DNA from: Campylobacter sputorum subsp. sputorum
GTDB taxonomy: Bacteria; Campylobacterota; Campylobacteria; Campylobacterales; Campylobacteraceae
Reading direction: 5' to 3'
Length of the DNA stretch: 64,000 bases
NCBI RefSeq assembly: GCF_008245005.1
Contig: NZ_CP043427.1
Coordinates: 1,612,001 to 1,676,000, forward strand
Below the pieces are notes generated by a model. That model was not told the DNA's origin and searched no databases. It worked only from the letters and a program-made list of their open reading frames with translations. The first letter of the stretch is position 1. Each line of letters starts with the position of its first letter. The position numbers and the translations under genes are program-made. Below are positions 42,445 through 51,616 of the stretch, piece after piece.

Positions 42445-42466
42445 TAGTATAAACGCTTAGATGTTA
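42445..42466. repeat. Left 22-bp direct repeat flanking the restriction island
   Basis: TAGTATAAAC-G-CTTAGATGTTA. It matches 51567-51588 at 21 of 22 positions. It lies between fmt and the first restriction gene. Confidence 0.8.
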
Positions 42467-42522
42467 AGTTTTATGGCTTTTTATCTCAAAAAATAATCTA
42501 TAATATTTTAATTTTGTATTAT

Positions 42523-42551
42523 TTGACAATATAACTAAAACAAGATACAAT
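42523..42551 (+). promoter_or_regulatory. Sigma-70 promoter of the restriction-modification operon
   Basis: TTGACA at 42523-42528, a 17-bp spacer, and TACAAT at 42546-42551, 26 bases before the first gene. Campylobacter promoters usually lack a -35 box, so a near-consensus E. coli-like promoter here agrees with acquired DNA. Confidence 0.75.
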
Positions 42552-42576
42552 ACAAAATCAAAAAAGAAAGTTAAAA

Positions 42577-43152
42577 ATGAATTTAAAACTTAAAGATATA
42601 GCAACTATAAGCGTTGGGCTTTTGCTTAATCGCAAAAAAGCTAGCTCAAAAGATAAAGATAAATTTAACTATAAAGTTATCTCTTTAAAAGATTTTAACG
42701 ACGATGCAGTTTATAACCACGAATTTGCAGAAAATTTCATTGCAAATGAAGATTTAACTCAGTATTTGGCGCAAAAAGGCGATATTTTGGTTAGGCTTAG
42801 GGAGCCAAATTTCGCTATTTATATAGATAAAGATTATCCAAATTTGATTTATTCATCATTAGTAGCAAAAATAAGAGTAAAAAATTTTAACCCACTTTTT
42901 ATAGCTCATTATTTAAATAGTAGCGTCGTTAAAAGGCGTCTTTTAAAAGATATTTCCGGAACTTCTATACCTACCATAAATATAAAAAATTTAGAAAATA
43001 TAAACATTCCTAAAATTTCTTTGCAAAAGCAAGAGTATTTAGTAAAATGCCTACAAGAATTTAGAAAAAATAATCAAATTTTAAAAAACCTGATAACCCA
43101 AAATAAAAAAGTCCAAAAATTTATAATAGAAAATTTAGAACAAGGAATTTAA
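42577..43152 (+). CDS. Half-size type I restriction specificity (HsdS-like) protein
   Basis: 191 residues, one target-recognition domain plus one conserved helix: TRD with GDILVRLREPNFAIYID and ISGTSIPTINIKNLENINIP, then the C-terminal helix QKQEYLVKCLQEFRKNNQIL. A full HsdS has two such halves. The protein could dimerise to recognise a symmetric site, combine with the full HsdS, or be a cargo remnant. First gene of the operon, one base before hsdM. Its ribosome site is weak (GAAAG). Confidence 0.8.
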   Translation: MNLKLKDIATISVGLLLNRKKASSKDKDKFNYKVISLKDFNDDAVYNHEFAENFIANEDLTQYLAQKGDILVRLREPNFAIYIDKDYPNLIYSSLVAKIRVKNFNPLFIAHYLNSSVVKRRLLKDISGTSIPTINIKNLENINIPKISLQKQEYLVKCLQEFRKNNQILKNLITQNKKVQKFIIENLEQGI

Positions 43153-43153
43153 T

Positions 43154-44641
43154 ATGCAAAAAACTTCTCAAAACACCATAAACAACATTGTTTGGAAAGC
43201 TTGTGATACATTTCGTGGGACAATGGATGCAAACGACTATAAAGACTACATTTTAACTATGCTTTTCGTAAAATATCTATCCGATTTTTACAAAGAAAAG
43301 GTTGAAATTCTCTCAAAAGATCTAAAAGGCAACAAAGAAAGAATCAAACAAAGACTAAAATTAGAAAAATTTAAACTTGATGAAACTTGCAGTTTTGAGT
43401 ATCTCATCTCTAAAAAAGATGAAGTAAATATCGGCGAAATCATTAACAAAGCCCTTTTAAAAATAGAAGAAGATAATAGCGAAAAACTGGCTGGAATTTT
43501 TAGAAATATCGATTTTAACGACAAATTAACCTTAGGCGATACCAAAGAAAAAAACGCCATACTTAAAAATTTGCTTGAAGATTTTAACGATGAAAGGCTT
43601 GACTTACGCCCATCAAAGCTAGTTGGAAACGACATTATAGGTGATGCTTATGAGTATCTTATAGCTCACTTTGCAGAAAGTTCAGGCAAAAAAGGTGGCG
43701 AGTTTTACACACCAAGTGGAGTTTCAACGCTTTTAGCCAAACTTGTCCAGCCAAAAGAGGGAAGTTCTATTTACGATCCAACTTGTGGATCTGGCTCACT
43801 TCTTATTAAAACAGCAAAAGAGATTAAATCAGGAATTTTTCGCCTTTACGGACAGGAAAAAAACAGCCAAACTCACGCACTTTGTAGGATGAATATGTTT
43901 TTACACGAAATAAATGATTCCATAATTGAATGGGGCGATACGCTAAGAAATCCACTACATTTGGAAAATGGGGCTTTAAAAACTTTTGATATAGTTATTG
44001 CTAATCCACCTTTTAGCCTTGATAAATGGGGTGAAGAAGAGGCAAAAAATGACATTTTTGATAGGTTTAAATTTGGAATTCCGCCAAAAAGCAAGGGCGA
44101 TTACGCTTTTGTTTTGCATATGATTAGCTCTTTAAATCAAAATGGAACTATGGGTGTTATTTTACCACACGGTGTGCTTTTTAGAGGATCAAAAGAAGGT
44201 AAAATTCGCCAAAAACTTATAGAAAAAAACTTACTTGACGCAGTTATCGGACTTCCTGTAAATCTTTTCTTTGGCACAAGTATCCCGGCTTGTATTATGA
44301 TTTTTAAGAAAAATAGATCAAATAACGACATATTTTTTATAGATGCAAGCAAAGACTATGAAAAAGGTAAAAACCAAAACACCATTACAAAAAGCCATAT
44401 CGAAAAAATCGTAAATGCTTACAAATCTCGCCAAAATATAGATAAATTCGCCTACAAGGTCAGCTTTGATGAGATAAAAGAAAATGATTTTAACCTAAAT
44501 ATACCACGCTATGTTGATACTTACGAAGAAGAAGAGCTAATCGACATAAAAACCACCAAAGATGAAATTTCACGCCTTGAACATGAGTTAAAGTTATCGC
44601 AAAATAAGATAAATGAGTATTTAAGGAAGTTAGGGCTATAA
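43154..44641 (+). CDS. hsdM: Type I restriction-modification DNA methyltransferase HsdM
   Basis: 495 residues. An N-terminal helical domain is followed by N6-adenine methyltransferase motif I DPTCGSGSLL near 208, catalytic motif IV ANPPF near 284, and a C-terminal helical tail for HsdS contact. GGEFYTPSGVSTLLAKL is the typical lead-in. It methylates the sites set by HsdS. Confidence 0.97.
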   Translation: MQKTSQNTINNIVWKACDTFRGTMDANDYKDYILTMLFVKYLSDFYKEKVEILSKDLKGNKERIKQRLKLEKFKLDETCSFEYLISKKDEVNIGEIINKALLKIEEDNSEKLAGIFRNIDFNDKLTLGDTKEKNAILKNLLEDFNDERLDLRPSKLVGNDIIGDAYEYLIAHFAESSGKKGGEFYTPSGVSTLLAKLVQPKEGSSIYDPTCGSGSLLIKTAKEIKSGIFRLYGQEKNSQTHALCRMNMFLHEINDSIIEWGDTLRNPLHLENGALKTFDIVIANPPFSLDKWGEEEAKNDIFDRFKFGIPPKSKGDYAFVLHMISSLNQNGTMGVILPHGVLFRGSKEGKIRQKLIEKNLLDAVIGLPVNLFFGTSIPACIMIFKKNRSNNDIFFIDASKDYEKGKNQNTITKSHIEKIVNAYKSRQNIDKFAYKVSFDEIKENDFNLNIPRYVDTYEEEELIDIKTTKDEISRLEHELKLSQNKINEYLRKLGL

Positions 44642-44642
44642 A

Positions 44643-45626
44643 ATGAGTGAGATTATTATTTATCAGGATGAAAATGGTGTTACAAACCTTGAAGTAATGC
44701 TTGAAAACGAAACCGTTTGGCTATCACAAAAACAGCTTTCAGAATTATTTGATGTAACGACTGCTACCATAAATGAACATATCAAAAATATCTATCTAGA
44801 AAACGAACTTAAAAGAGATTCAACTATTAGGAAATTCCTAATAGTTCAAAAAGAAGGAACAAGAAATGTAAAAAGACAGATAGAGCATTACAACTTAGAT
44901 ATGATTATTTCTGTAGGTTATCGAGTAAAATCAAACATTGCTACTAAATTTAGACAATGGGCGACAAAAACCCTTAAAGAATATATCATTAAAGGTTTTG
45001 TATTGGATGATGAAAGGCTAAAACAGGCTAAAAATAGTTATTTTGATGAACTCTTAGAACGAATTAGAGATATAAGAAGTAGTGAAAAATTATTTTGGCA
45101 AAAGGTACTTGATATTTATGCTACTAGCGTTGATTATGACCCAAGAGATGAAATTTCAAAAGAATTTTTTAAAACTATTCAAAACAAAATGCACTTTGCC
45201 ACACACGGACAAACAGCCGCTGAAATAATCTTTCAAAGAGCAGATAGCTCAAAACCATTTATGGGAATGACAAATTTTAGTGGATATAAACCTACTAAAA
45301 AAGAGGCGATAATAGCTAAAAACTACCTAAACGAAAACGAACTAGAAATTTTAAATGGCATAGTTTCATCATATCTTGAGTTTGCAGAACTTCAAGCAAA
45401 AAGAAGAAAAGTAATGAAAATGAGAGATTGGATAAAAAAACTTGATGATTTTTTAAATTTGTCAAGCTTTGATGTGCTTCAAACAAAAGGTAAAATTTCA
45501 CACTCACAAGCTATTAAAAAAGCAAGCGATGAATATGAAAAATATAAAGCTAAAACAATAAATGAAAAAAGTAAAGCAGAAATTGACTTTGATAAATTTG
45601 TAAAAAAACTGGAAGATAAAAAATGA
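44643..45626 (+). CDS. RhuM-family protein
   Basis: 327 residues of the RhuM family: ENETVWLSQKQLSELFDVTT, HYNLDMIISVGYRVKSNIAT and FRQWATKTLKEYIIKGFVLDD near the N-terminus, then a helical C-terminal half. It was named for a Salmonella pathogenicity-island gene, but such genes are common inside restriction operons. Its molecular function is not known. It starts one base after hsdM and overlaps hsdS by 4 bases. Confidence 0.88.
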   Translation: MSEIIIYQDENGVTNLEVMLENETVWLSQKQLSELFDVTTATINEHIKNIYLENELKRDSTIRKFLIVQKEGTRNVKRQIEHYNLDMIISVGYRVKSNIATKFRQWATKTLKEYIIKGFVLDDERLKQAKNSYFDELLERIRDIRSSEKLFWQKVLDIYATSVDYDPRDEISKEFFKTIQNKMHFATHGQTAAEIIFQRADSSKPFMGMTNFSGYKPTKKEAIIAKNYLNENELEILNGIVSSYLEFAELQAKRRKVMKMRDWIKKLDDFLNLSSFDVLQTKGKISHSQAIKKASDEYEKYKAKTINEKSKAEIDFDKFVKKLEDKK

Positions 45627-46861
45627 AACAAGGCTACAAAAAAATAAGTTTAGGGATAATTCCAAACGAGTGGGAAGTTGTGAAGTTGGGAGATGTTTTT
45701 GATTTTTTAAAAACCTTTACAAATTCAAGAACAGATTTAAATTTTGATGATGAAATTTCATATATACATTATGGAGAAATTCATACCAAATATAAACATT
45801 TCATTGATTTTTCAATTTCAAATTTACCTAAAATCAGCTTAAAAAAATTAAAAGGGAATGTTGAATTTATAAAAAATGGCGATTTGGTTGTCGTAGATGC
45901 TTCAGAGGATTATAAAGACATAGCAAAAAGCGTTGAAATTAAAAATTTAACTACTAAAGCCGTTGCTGGTTTGCATACATTTTTATTAAGAGATAAAAAT
46001 AAAAATTTTGCAAACGGCTATAAAGGATATATACTTTATTGTCAGGTTGTAAAAAAAGAAATCAATAGATTAGCAACCGGAATTTCTGTTTTAGGTATTT
46101 CAAAAAATAACTTATCAAATATAAAAATCCCGCTTCCACCATTAAAAGAGCAAACAAAAATCGCTGAAATTTTAAGCGAATTTGACACAGCTATAAATTT
46201 AACTTCAAATTTAATATCACAAAAAACCAAATTTAAAAAAGCCCTAATGCAAAATTTACTCACAGCCAAAATTCGCTTCCCAAATTTCAAAGACAAATGG
46301 CAAGAAGTTAAACTTGGAAATTTTATACAAGAAAAATCACAAAAAAATTCAGATAATATAAATTTGGTTTTAAGCGTTACAAATAAATTTGGCTTTGTAG
46401 AACAAAGTAATTATTTTGATAAAAAAGTAGCAAGTAAAGATACTAGTAATTATAAAATAATTAAAAAAGGAAATTTTGCCTATAATCCTTCAAGGATTAA
46501 TGTTGGCTCTATTGCTTTGCTTGAAAAATTTGAAGTAGGAATTTTAAGCCCTATGTATATAGTTTTTAAATGTTTAAGCGGTATAGATAAAAATTTTTTA
46601 AATTATTGGTTGCAAAGCCATAATTTTACTGGAAATTTATATAAATATTTAGCTGGAAGTGTTAGAGAAACTTTAAATTTTAAAGATATGAAAAATTTTA
46701 AAATCAAACTTCCAAATTTAGACGAACAGAAGAAAATCGCTGAAATTTTAAGTAGAGTTGATGATGAGATAGAAATTTTAAATAAAAAACTAGAAAATTT
46801 AAAAGAGTTAAAAAAAGGCGTTATGCAAAATTTATTAACAGGAAAGGTTAGAGTAAAATGA
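45623..46861 (+). CDS. hsdS: Type I restriction specificity subunit HsdS
   Basis: 412 residues with two target-recognition domains. TRD1 is about 1-175, the central conserved helix about 176-225 (EQTKIAEILSEFDTAINL), TRD2 about 226-365 and the distal helix to 412 (EQKKIAEILSRVDDEIEIL). The central and distal helices share a 20-nt perfect DNA repeat, which can support TRD exchange. The target sequence cannot be predicted. It overlaps both neighbours by 4 bases. Confidence 0.95.
   Translation: MKQGYKKISLGIIPNEWEVVKLGDVFDFLKTFTNSRTDLNFDDEISYIHYGEIHTKYKHFIDFSISNLPKISLKKLKGNVEFIKNGDLVVVDASEDYKDIAKSVEIKNLTTKAVAGLHTFLLRDKNKNFANGYKGYILYCQVVKKEINRLATGISVLGISKNNLSNIKIPLPPLKEQTKIAEILSEFDTAINLTSNLISQKTKFKKALMQNLLTAKIRFPNFKDKWQEVKLGNFIQEKSQKNSDNINLVLSVTNKFGFVEQSNYFDKKVASKDTSNYKIIKKGNFAYNPSRINVGSIALLEKFEVGILSPMYIVFKCLSGIDKNFLNYWLQSHNFTGNLYKYLAGSVRETLNFKDMKNFKIKLPNLDEQKKIAEILSRVDDEIEILNKKLENLKELKKGVMQNLLTGKVRVK
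46157..46176. repeat. 20-bp repeat inside hsdS, copy 1
   Basis: AAAATCGCTGAAATTTTAAG, identical to 46733-46752. It encodes the start of the central conserved helix. Confidence 0.9.
46733..46752. repeat. 20-bp repeat inside hsdS, copy 2
   Basis: Identical to 46157-46176, in the distal conserved helix. Recombination between the copies would delete or swap TRD2. Confidence 0.9.
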
Positions 46862-47784
46862 AAAATGAAAGTTACGAAAGTCAATTTATAGTTCATTATT
46901 ATTTAAATGACAATTCTCATTCAATAAATACTCTTGTAAGAAATAGTATAGAAAAAGATTTTTTAAGTATAATTAATGTTATTAGTTCTGCATTAAATAT
47001 TGAAATAAAATTAGAAAGCAGAGTTCCAGAAAAGGGTGGATTTATTGAAGTTTTGGATATAATAGAGTCTCATCCAGTAGCATCAACATTGCTAACATAC
47101 ACAGTCGATAAAATTATAAGATTGATAAAATATATTTTGAGTGGTGAATATAAAAAAGGTAAACTTGAGTTAAAGAAATTAGAACTAGAAATTTCAAAAC
47201 TACAAAATGAAAATGCAGAAAAAATAGATAATAATAAATTAGAGCAAAAAGTAGCAAGACCACTTTCAAACTATTATACAAAAATAGAAAAATATGAAAA
47301 AATAGAAGCTGTTGGCTTTGGAGAAACAAAAAACGATGAATTTGTTGTTAAAAGAACAGAATTTAGAAATTTTATACTAACTGATGGTAAAGAAATAGAA
47401 ATAGATGAAGAAGCAAGTATAGAACTTATATCACCTGTTTTAAAAGAAGGCAAACATAAATGGCGTGGAATTTATAATGGTGAAAATATAGATTTTAGTA
47501 TGGGTGATAGCAAATTTAAAAATGATGTTATTGATGGAAGATATGATTTTGGTAATGGTTCTTTCATAATTTGTGAATTAAATATTACAAAAACATATGA
47601 TGATTTTGGAAATGAAAGCAAAAATAGAACTTACAGAGTTAGTAAGGTATATGAGACAAAACGAGATACTTTAAGCGATTGGGAATTTACTCATAAAGGA
47701 ATAGTAAAAAAACGAAATAAAATTAAAAACAGCTATAAAACACCTAGTTTATTTTCAGATGATGACTTTAAGGAGCAAGAATGA
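46858..47784 (+). CDS. Unassigned protein encoded between hsdS and hsdR
   Basis: 308 residues, no family named with confidence. Visible parts: a short N-terminal alpha/beta region; a hydrophobic helix near 72-92 (SHPVASTLLTYTVDKIIRLI) that may be amphipathic or membrane-associated; a coiled coil near 95-135 (KLELKKLELEISKLQNENAE); and a beta-rich C-terminal half with KHKWRGIYNGENIDFSMGD and NRTYRVSKVYE. The order helix, linker, then a KWxFY.G-like beta domain recalls an uncharacterised family I have seen in mobile and defence contexts; that is memory, not a search. It overlaps hsdS and hsdR by 4 bases each, so it is made with the restriction enzyme. Confidence 0.8.
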   Translation: MKNESYESQFIVHYYLNDNSHSINTLVRNSIEKDFLSIINVISSALNIEIKLESRVPEKGGFIEVLDIIESHPVASTLLTYTVDKIIRLIKYILSGEYKKGKLELKKLELEISKLQNENAEKIDNNKLEQKVARPLSNYYTKIEKYEKIEAVGFGETKNDEFVVKRTEFRNFILTDGKEIEIDEEASIELISPVLKEGKHKWRGIYNGENIDFSMGDSKFKNDVIDGRYDFGNGSFIICELNITKTYDDFGNESKNRTYRVSKVYETKRDTLSDWEFTHKGIVKKRNKIKNSYKTPSLFSDDDFKEQE

Positions 47785-50700
47785 CACCAGATACCAGCGA
47801 AAATGCACTTCAAAATCAAACAATTGAGCTTTTTGTAAAAATGGGTTATAAATTTATAAGCAGAAGTGAGAATTTAACTTTTAGAAATAATGATAAAAAC
47901 GAAGTAATTTTTAAAGAAATTTTAGTTAAAAAGCTAAGCGAGATAAACTCTTATGAATATAAAGATAAATTTTATAAATTCTCGCCTAAAAACATACAAA
48001 AAGCTATAAATGATCTTAATATTTCCTTAAATGAAGGGCTAAATATCGCAAATAAAAAGATTACAAATTTGCTTCTTTATGGGACAAGCCAGATAGAAAA
48101 TTTAGCCGATGGAAGTAAAAAAAGCTTTGATATAAATTTCATTGATTTTAAAAATCCCGAAAATAACGACTTTTATATAACAGAAGAGTTTGAAATTTTA
48201 AACGCAAATCAACACCAAAAAAAGAAAACTTCAAGACCTGATTTGGTAGCTTTTATAAATGGAATTCCTATTATGGTTATAGAACTTAAAAGCTCTTTAA
48301 AAAGCGTAGATAACGGCGTAAGGCAAATTTTAAACGAACAAAATAAAGATAATATTCAAAATTTTTATAAATTTATACAAATTGCAATGGCAGGAAATTC
48401 AAACGAAGCAAAATACGCTACAACTCAAACACAAAGGGAAAAATACGCCATTTGGAAAGAAGATGGCTTAAAAGATGAGTTAAGAAAACTTATAGATGAT
48501 AGAGAAATTTCTGTTTTAGATGAGAGCATTTTTGCACTGGCTAGAAAAGAGAGAATTTTGGAATTTATAGAAAATTTTATCATTTTTGACGCAAATGTTA
48601 AGAAAATTTGTCGCTATCAGCAGTATTTTGGTATAAAAAACACCCTAAAAAGAGTTAAAAATTTAGAAAATGGCAAGAGAAAAGGTGGGCTTATCTGGCA
48701 CACGCAAGGAAGCGGAAAAAGCCTTACAATGGTAATGTTAAGTAAAATTTTAATCAAAACTTATAAAAATTCTAAAATCATCTTAGTAACTGATAGAACA
48801 GACTTGGAAGAGCAGTTAAAAGATACTTTTTTTAATACTGGCATAAAACCATTGAAAGCCACAAGCGGAGCAGATCTTATAAGCAAACTAAAAAGTGGTG
48901 CAAGCGTTATAACAACGCTTATAAATAAATTTAATAAATATGAAAAAGATATTTTAACAGACTCAAATATCTTTGTTTTGGTTGATGAAGCTCATAGAAC
49001 ACAAGGCGGGGATTTGCACGATAGTATGAAAAGCTACTTGCCAAATGCTTGTTTTATAGGATTTACTGGCACGCCGCTTTTAAAAAGAGAAAAAAGCAGT
49101 TTTTTAAAATTTGGTGGAGAAATTCATCGATATACCATAGATGACGCTGTAAAAGACGGCGTTGTCGTGCCACTTTTATATGAGAGTAGATTTGCAAAGC
49201 AAGGAATTTTGGATGAAAATTCCTTAAATAGAAAATTTGATATGATTAGCAGAAATTTAAGCGATGATGAAAAAGATCTTTTAGCCAAAGAGTGGGCGAA
49301 ATTTCAAAAAATAGCTTCAAGTGAGCAAAGATTAGAAATAATCGCTTTTGATATATATGAGCATTTTAAAAGTGCGGTAAAACCATTTGGCACGAAGGCT
49401 ATGCTGGTAGCAAATTCAAGATATGAAGCGATAAAATATCATCAAATTTTTGAAAAACATTTTAATGATTTAAAAACTATCTTTGTAATTTCTGGAAATG
49501 ACGGCGAAGAAAATGACGGCGGAGATAAGAAATTTATAACTGATAAGTATAAAAAACTGCTTTTAAATTTTAGTAGCGAGATAGATTTTTTAAATAGGGT
49601 TAAAAGTGACTTTATAAGCGGGGATTTAGATTTAATAATCGTTGTAAATAAGCTTTTAACCGGCTTTGACGCACCGCCTGCTAGTGTGCTTTATATAGAT
49701 AGACCGCTTAAAGAGCATAACCTGCTTCAAGCCATAGCAAGAGTAAATAGGCTTTATAAAGGCAAGGAGTATGGGCTTATCGTTGATTATCGCGGGCTTT
49801 TAGAAGAACTTAGTAGTTCGCTTAGTGCGTATGAGTGTTTAAGCGGCTTTGATGAGATAGATATAATAGGAGCTGTCATAGATATCAAAAAAGAGCTAGT
49901 TAAAACTAAAACTTTTTATACACATTTAAACGAAATTTTTGAAGAAGCTAAGCATAAAAATGACTTGGAAAGCTATGTTTTAGTTTTAGCCGATAGCGAA
50001 AAAAGGGCTAAATTCAAGAATAATCTGCTTAAATTTATAAAATCCTTTAAGCTTGTAATGACTACTCAAAAAAAGGTTTTTAGTGATGATGAGATAAAGG
50101 AATTTAAAGAAAAGATTAAATTTTATCTAAATTTAAGAGAGATAGCACAAATTAGATACCACGAAAAGCTTGACTTTAAAGAGTATGAAAAACAGATGAG
50201 AGAGCTTTTAGATAGATATATAGGCGTTGGCGAGATAGGGCCACTTGGGGAGTTGGTTGATATTTTTGATATAAAATTTGATGATGAAGTTAAAAAAGCC
50301 AAAAATTTAAACGCAAAAGCACAAATAATATCAAGTGCAATCGCAGCCGTAATAAGCGAGAAACTAAACTCAAACCCAGCTTTTTATAATGATATTTCAA
50401 ATAGACTAAATGAGATAATAAAAGAGTATGAAGAAAAAAGAATAAATGAAGAAGAGAAACTAAATCAAATCATAAATTTAAAAGAGTTAATCACTGGCAA
50501 AAAGGAGATAAAAATTTATCCACAAAATATCAAAACTGATAGCTTAAAGGGCTTTTATGATAATTTGCTTGAAGCTTTGTATCAAGTTAGTGATGAAGCC
50601 ACCCAAAAAATCGCTATAAAAATAGATGAAATTTATAATGCTTTTTCAAAATATCCTGAATGGCAAAATAATAGTGATATAGAAAATGAGATAGATATAG

Positions 50701-50813
50701 CTTTGCAAGGCATTTTGTGGGATTTAGAAGATGAGATGGGTATCAAATTTGAAAATTTGGACGAAATTTCTAAAACGATGAGAAAAATAGGGATTTATCA
50801 CTATGCAAACTAA
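47781..50813 (+). CDS. hsdR: Type I restriction enzyme HsdR
   Basis: 1010 residues. The N-terminal PD-(D/E)xK nuclease shows RPDLVAFINGIPIMVIELKSS near 155. The superfamily 2 helicase has Walker A TQGSGKSLTMVM near 312, DEAH box LVDEAHRTQGG near 400, GFTGTPL and the C-terminal motif VI RVNRLYKG. A long helical C-terminus contacts HsdM. It translocates DNA and cuts away from unmodified sites. Confidence 0.97.
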   Translation: MTPDTSENALQNQTIELFVKMGYKFISRSENLTFRNNDKNEVIFKEILVKKLSEINSYEYKDKFYKFSPKNIQKAINDLNISLNEGLNIANKKITNLLLYGTSQIENLADGSKKSFDINFIDFKNPENNDFYITEEFEILNANQHQKKKTSRPDLVAFINGIPIMVIELKSSLKSVDNGVRQILNEQNKDNIQNFYKFIQIAMAGNSNEAKYATTQTQREKYAIWKEDGLKDELRKLIDDREISVLDESIFALARKERILEFIENFIIFDANVKKICRYQQYFGIKNTLKRVKNLENGKRKGGLIWHTQGSGKSLTMVMLSKILIKTYKNSKIILVTDRTDLEEQLKDTFFNTGIKPLKATSGADLISKLKSGASVITTLINKFNKYEKDILTDSNIFVLVDEAHRTQGGDLHDSMKSYLPNACFIGFTGTPLLKREKSSFLKFGGEIHRYTIDDAVKDGVVVPLLYESRFAKQGILDENSLNRKFDMISRNLSDDEKDLLAKEWAKFQKIASSEQRLEIIAFDIYEHFKSAVKPFGTKAMLVANSRYEAIKYHQIFEKHFNDLKTIFVISGNDGEENDGGDKKFITDKYKKLLLNFSSEIDFLNRVKSDFISGDLDLIIVVNKLLTGFDAPPASVLYIDRPLKEHNLLQAIARVNRLYKGKEYGLIVDYRGLLEELSSSLSAYECLSGFDEIDIIGAVIDIKKELVKTKTFYTHLNEIFEEAKHKNDLESYVLVLADSEKRAKFKNNLLKFIKSFKLVMTTQKKVFSDDEIKEFKEKIKFYLNLREIAQIRYHEKLDFKEYEKQMRELLDRYIGVGEIGPLGELVDIFDIKFDDEVKKAKNLNAKAQIISSAIAAVISEKLNSNPAFYNDISNRLNEIIKEYEEKRINEEEKLNQIINLKELITGKKEIKIYPQNIKTDSLKGFYDNLLEALYQVSDEATQKIAIKIDEIYNAFSKYPEWQNNSDIENEIDIALQGILWDLEDEMGIKFENLDEISKTMRKIGIYHYAN

Positions 50814-51468
50814 AAATATAACAATAGTAAGAAAAAATGTTAAAAATTTTAGTCTTAAAGTTCGCCCAAATGGTAGAGTGGAACTAGTTTTGCCACTAAT
50901 GGCAAAAAATGGTGATATAAATTTTATTTTAGAAAAATACTCAAAATGGATAGACGATAAAAAGGCGTATTTTAAGGAGTTTGAAACTACTAAAAAAGAG
51001 CTAGTAAGTGGTGAGAGTATGAAATTTTTAGGTAAAGATTACCGCCTTAGAGTTATAAAAGATAGTAAAGAAATGGTGGAATTTGATAAGTTTTTTATAA
51101 ATTTATATGCTAAAAATGTAGAAAATTTTAGTAAAAAAAGCGAAATTTTAGAAAAATGGTATAGGGAAAATGCACTAATTTATTTTCTAAATATAGCAAA
51201 TGAATACAATAAAATCATAAAAATAGATGATATAAAGATAAAAATTCGCAAAATGAAAACAAGGTGGGGGAGCTGTAACGCTAGTAAAAAATCTATAAAT
51301 TTAAATCTAGAACTTATAAAAAAGCCCAAAATTTGTATAGAATATGTAATTTTCCACGAGCTAGCACACCTGATACACCCAAACCACTCAAAAGAATTTT
51401 ATAACTTTTTAAGCCTGCATATGAGCGACTGGAAAAATAGAGAGAAAATTTTAAATAGAGTAAATTAA
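50803..51468 (+). CDS. YgjP-like zinc metallopeptidase (HExxH)
   Basis: 221 residues of the YgjP/SprT-like family. The catalytic motif is HELAHLIHPNHSKEFY near 183, with HExxH and a downstream His; MKTRWGSCN near 147 is the family's conserved tract. Such proteases often close type I restriction operons, and their role is unsettled. It overlaps hsdR by 11 bases. Confidence 0.9.
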   Translation: MQTKNITIVRKNVKNFSLKVRPNGRVELVLPLMAKNGDINFILEKYSKWIDDKKAYFKEFETTKKELVSGESMKFLGKDYRLRVIKDSKEMVEFDKFFINLYAKNVENFSKKSEILEKWYRENALIYFLNIANEYNKIIKIDDIKIKIRKMKTRWGSCNASKKSINLNLELIKKPKICIEYVIFHELAHLIHPNHSKEFYNFLSLHMSDWKNREKILNRVN

Positions 51469-51572
51469 GATAGCAAATTTCACAACCATAAGTGAAACTA
51501 GAGTAGCTGGAGTTGATTTTGAGAAATTGTATAAGAAATTAAAAAAAGCTTTTAGTGATTTAAATTTAGTAT
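51469..51572 (+). pseudogene. C-terminal remnant of an unidentified gene
   Basis: An open frame of about 34 codons without a start reads TTISETRVAGVDFEKLYKK and ends in a TAA inside the right direct repeat. It directly follows the metallopeptidase stop. It looks like the tail of a gene replaced when the restriction operon arrived. I do not recognise the family. Confidence 0.45.
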
Positions 51573-51588
51573 AAACACTTAGATGTTA
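51567..51588. repeat. Right 22-bp direct repeat flanking the restriction island
   Basis: TAGTATAAAC-A-CTTAGATGTTA, 21 of 22 identical to 42445-42466 and in the same orientation. Its right half is also one arm of the terminator hairpin. Confidence 0.8.
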
Positions 51589-51608
51589 GAGTTTTCTCTA
51601 ACATCTAA
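51579..51608. terminator. Bidirectional hairpin between the restriction operon and the chemoreceptor
   Basis: A perfect 13-bp stem (TTAGATGTTAGAG with CTCTAACATCTAA) and a TTTT loop between two convergent genes. Flanks are AT-rich but without a long T-run on either side. Confidence 0.75.
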
Positions 51609-51616
51609 ATTTATAA

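Noticed and set aside
42577-50813. The island as a CRISPR or prophage region.
   Set aside because: No spacer-repeat arrays, integrase, terminase or structural genes; all genes fit a type I restriction operon.
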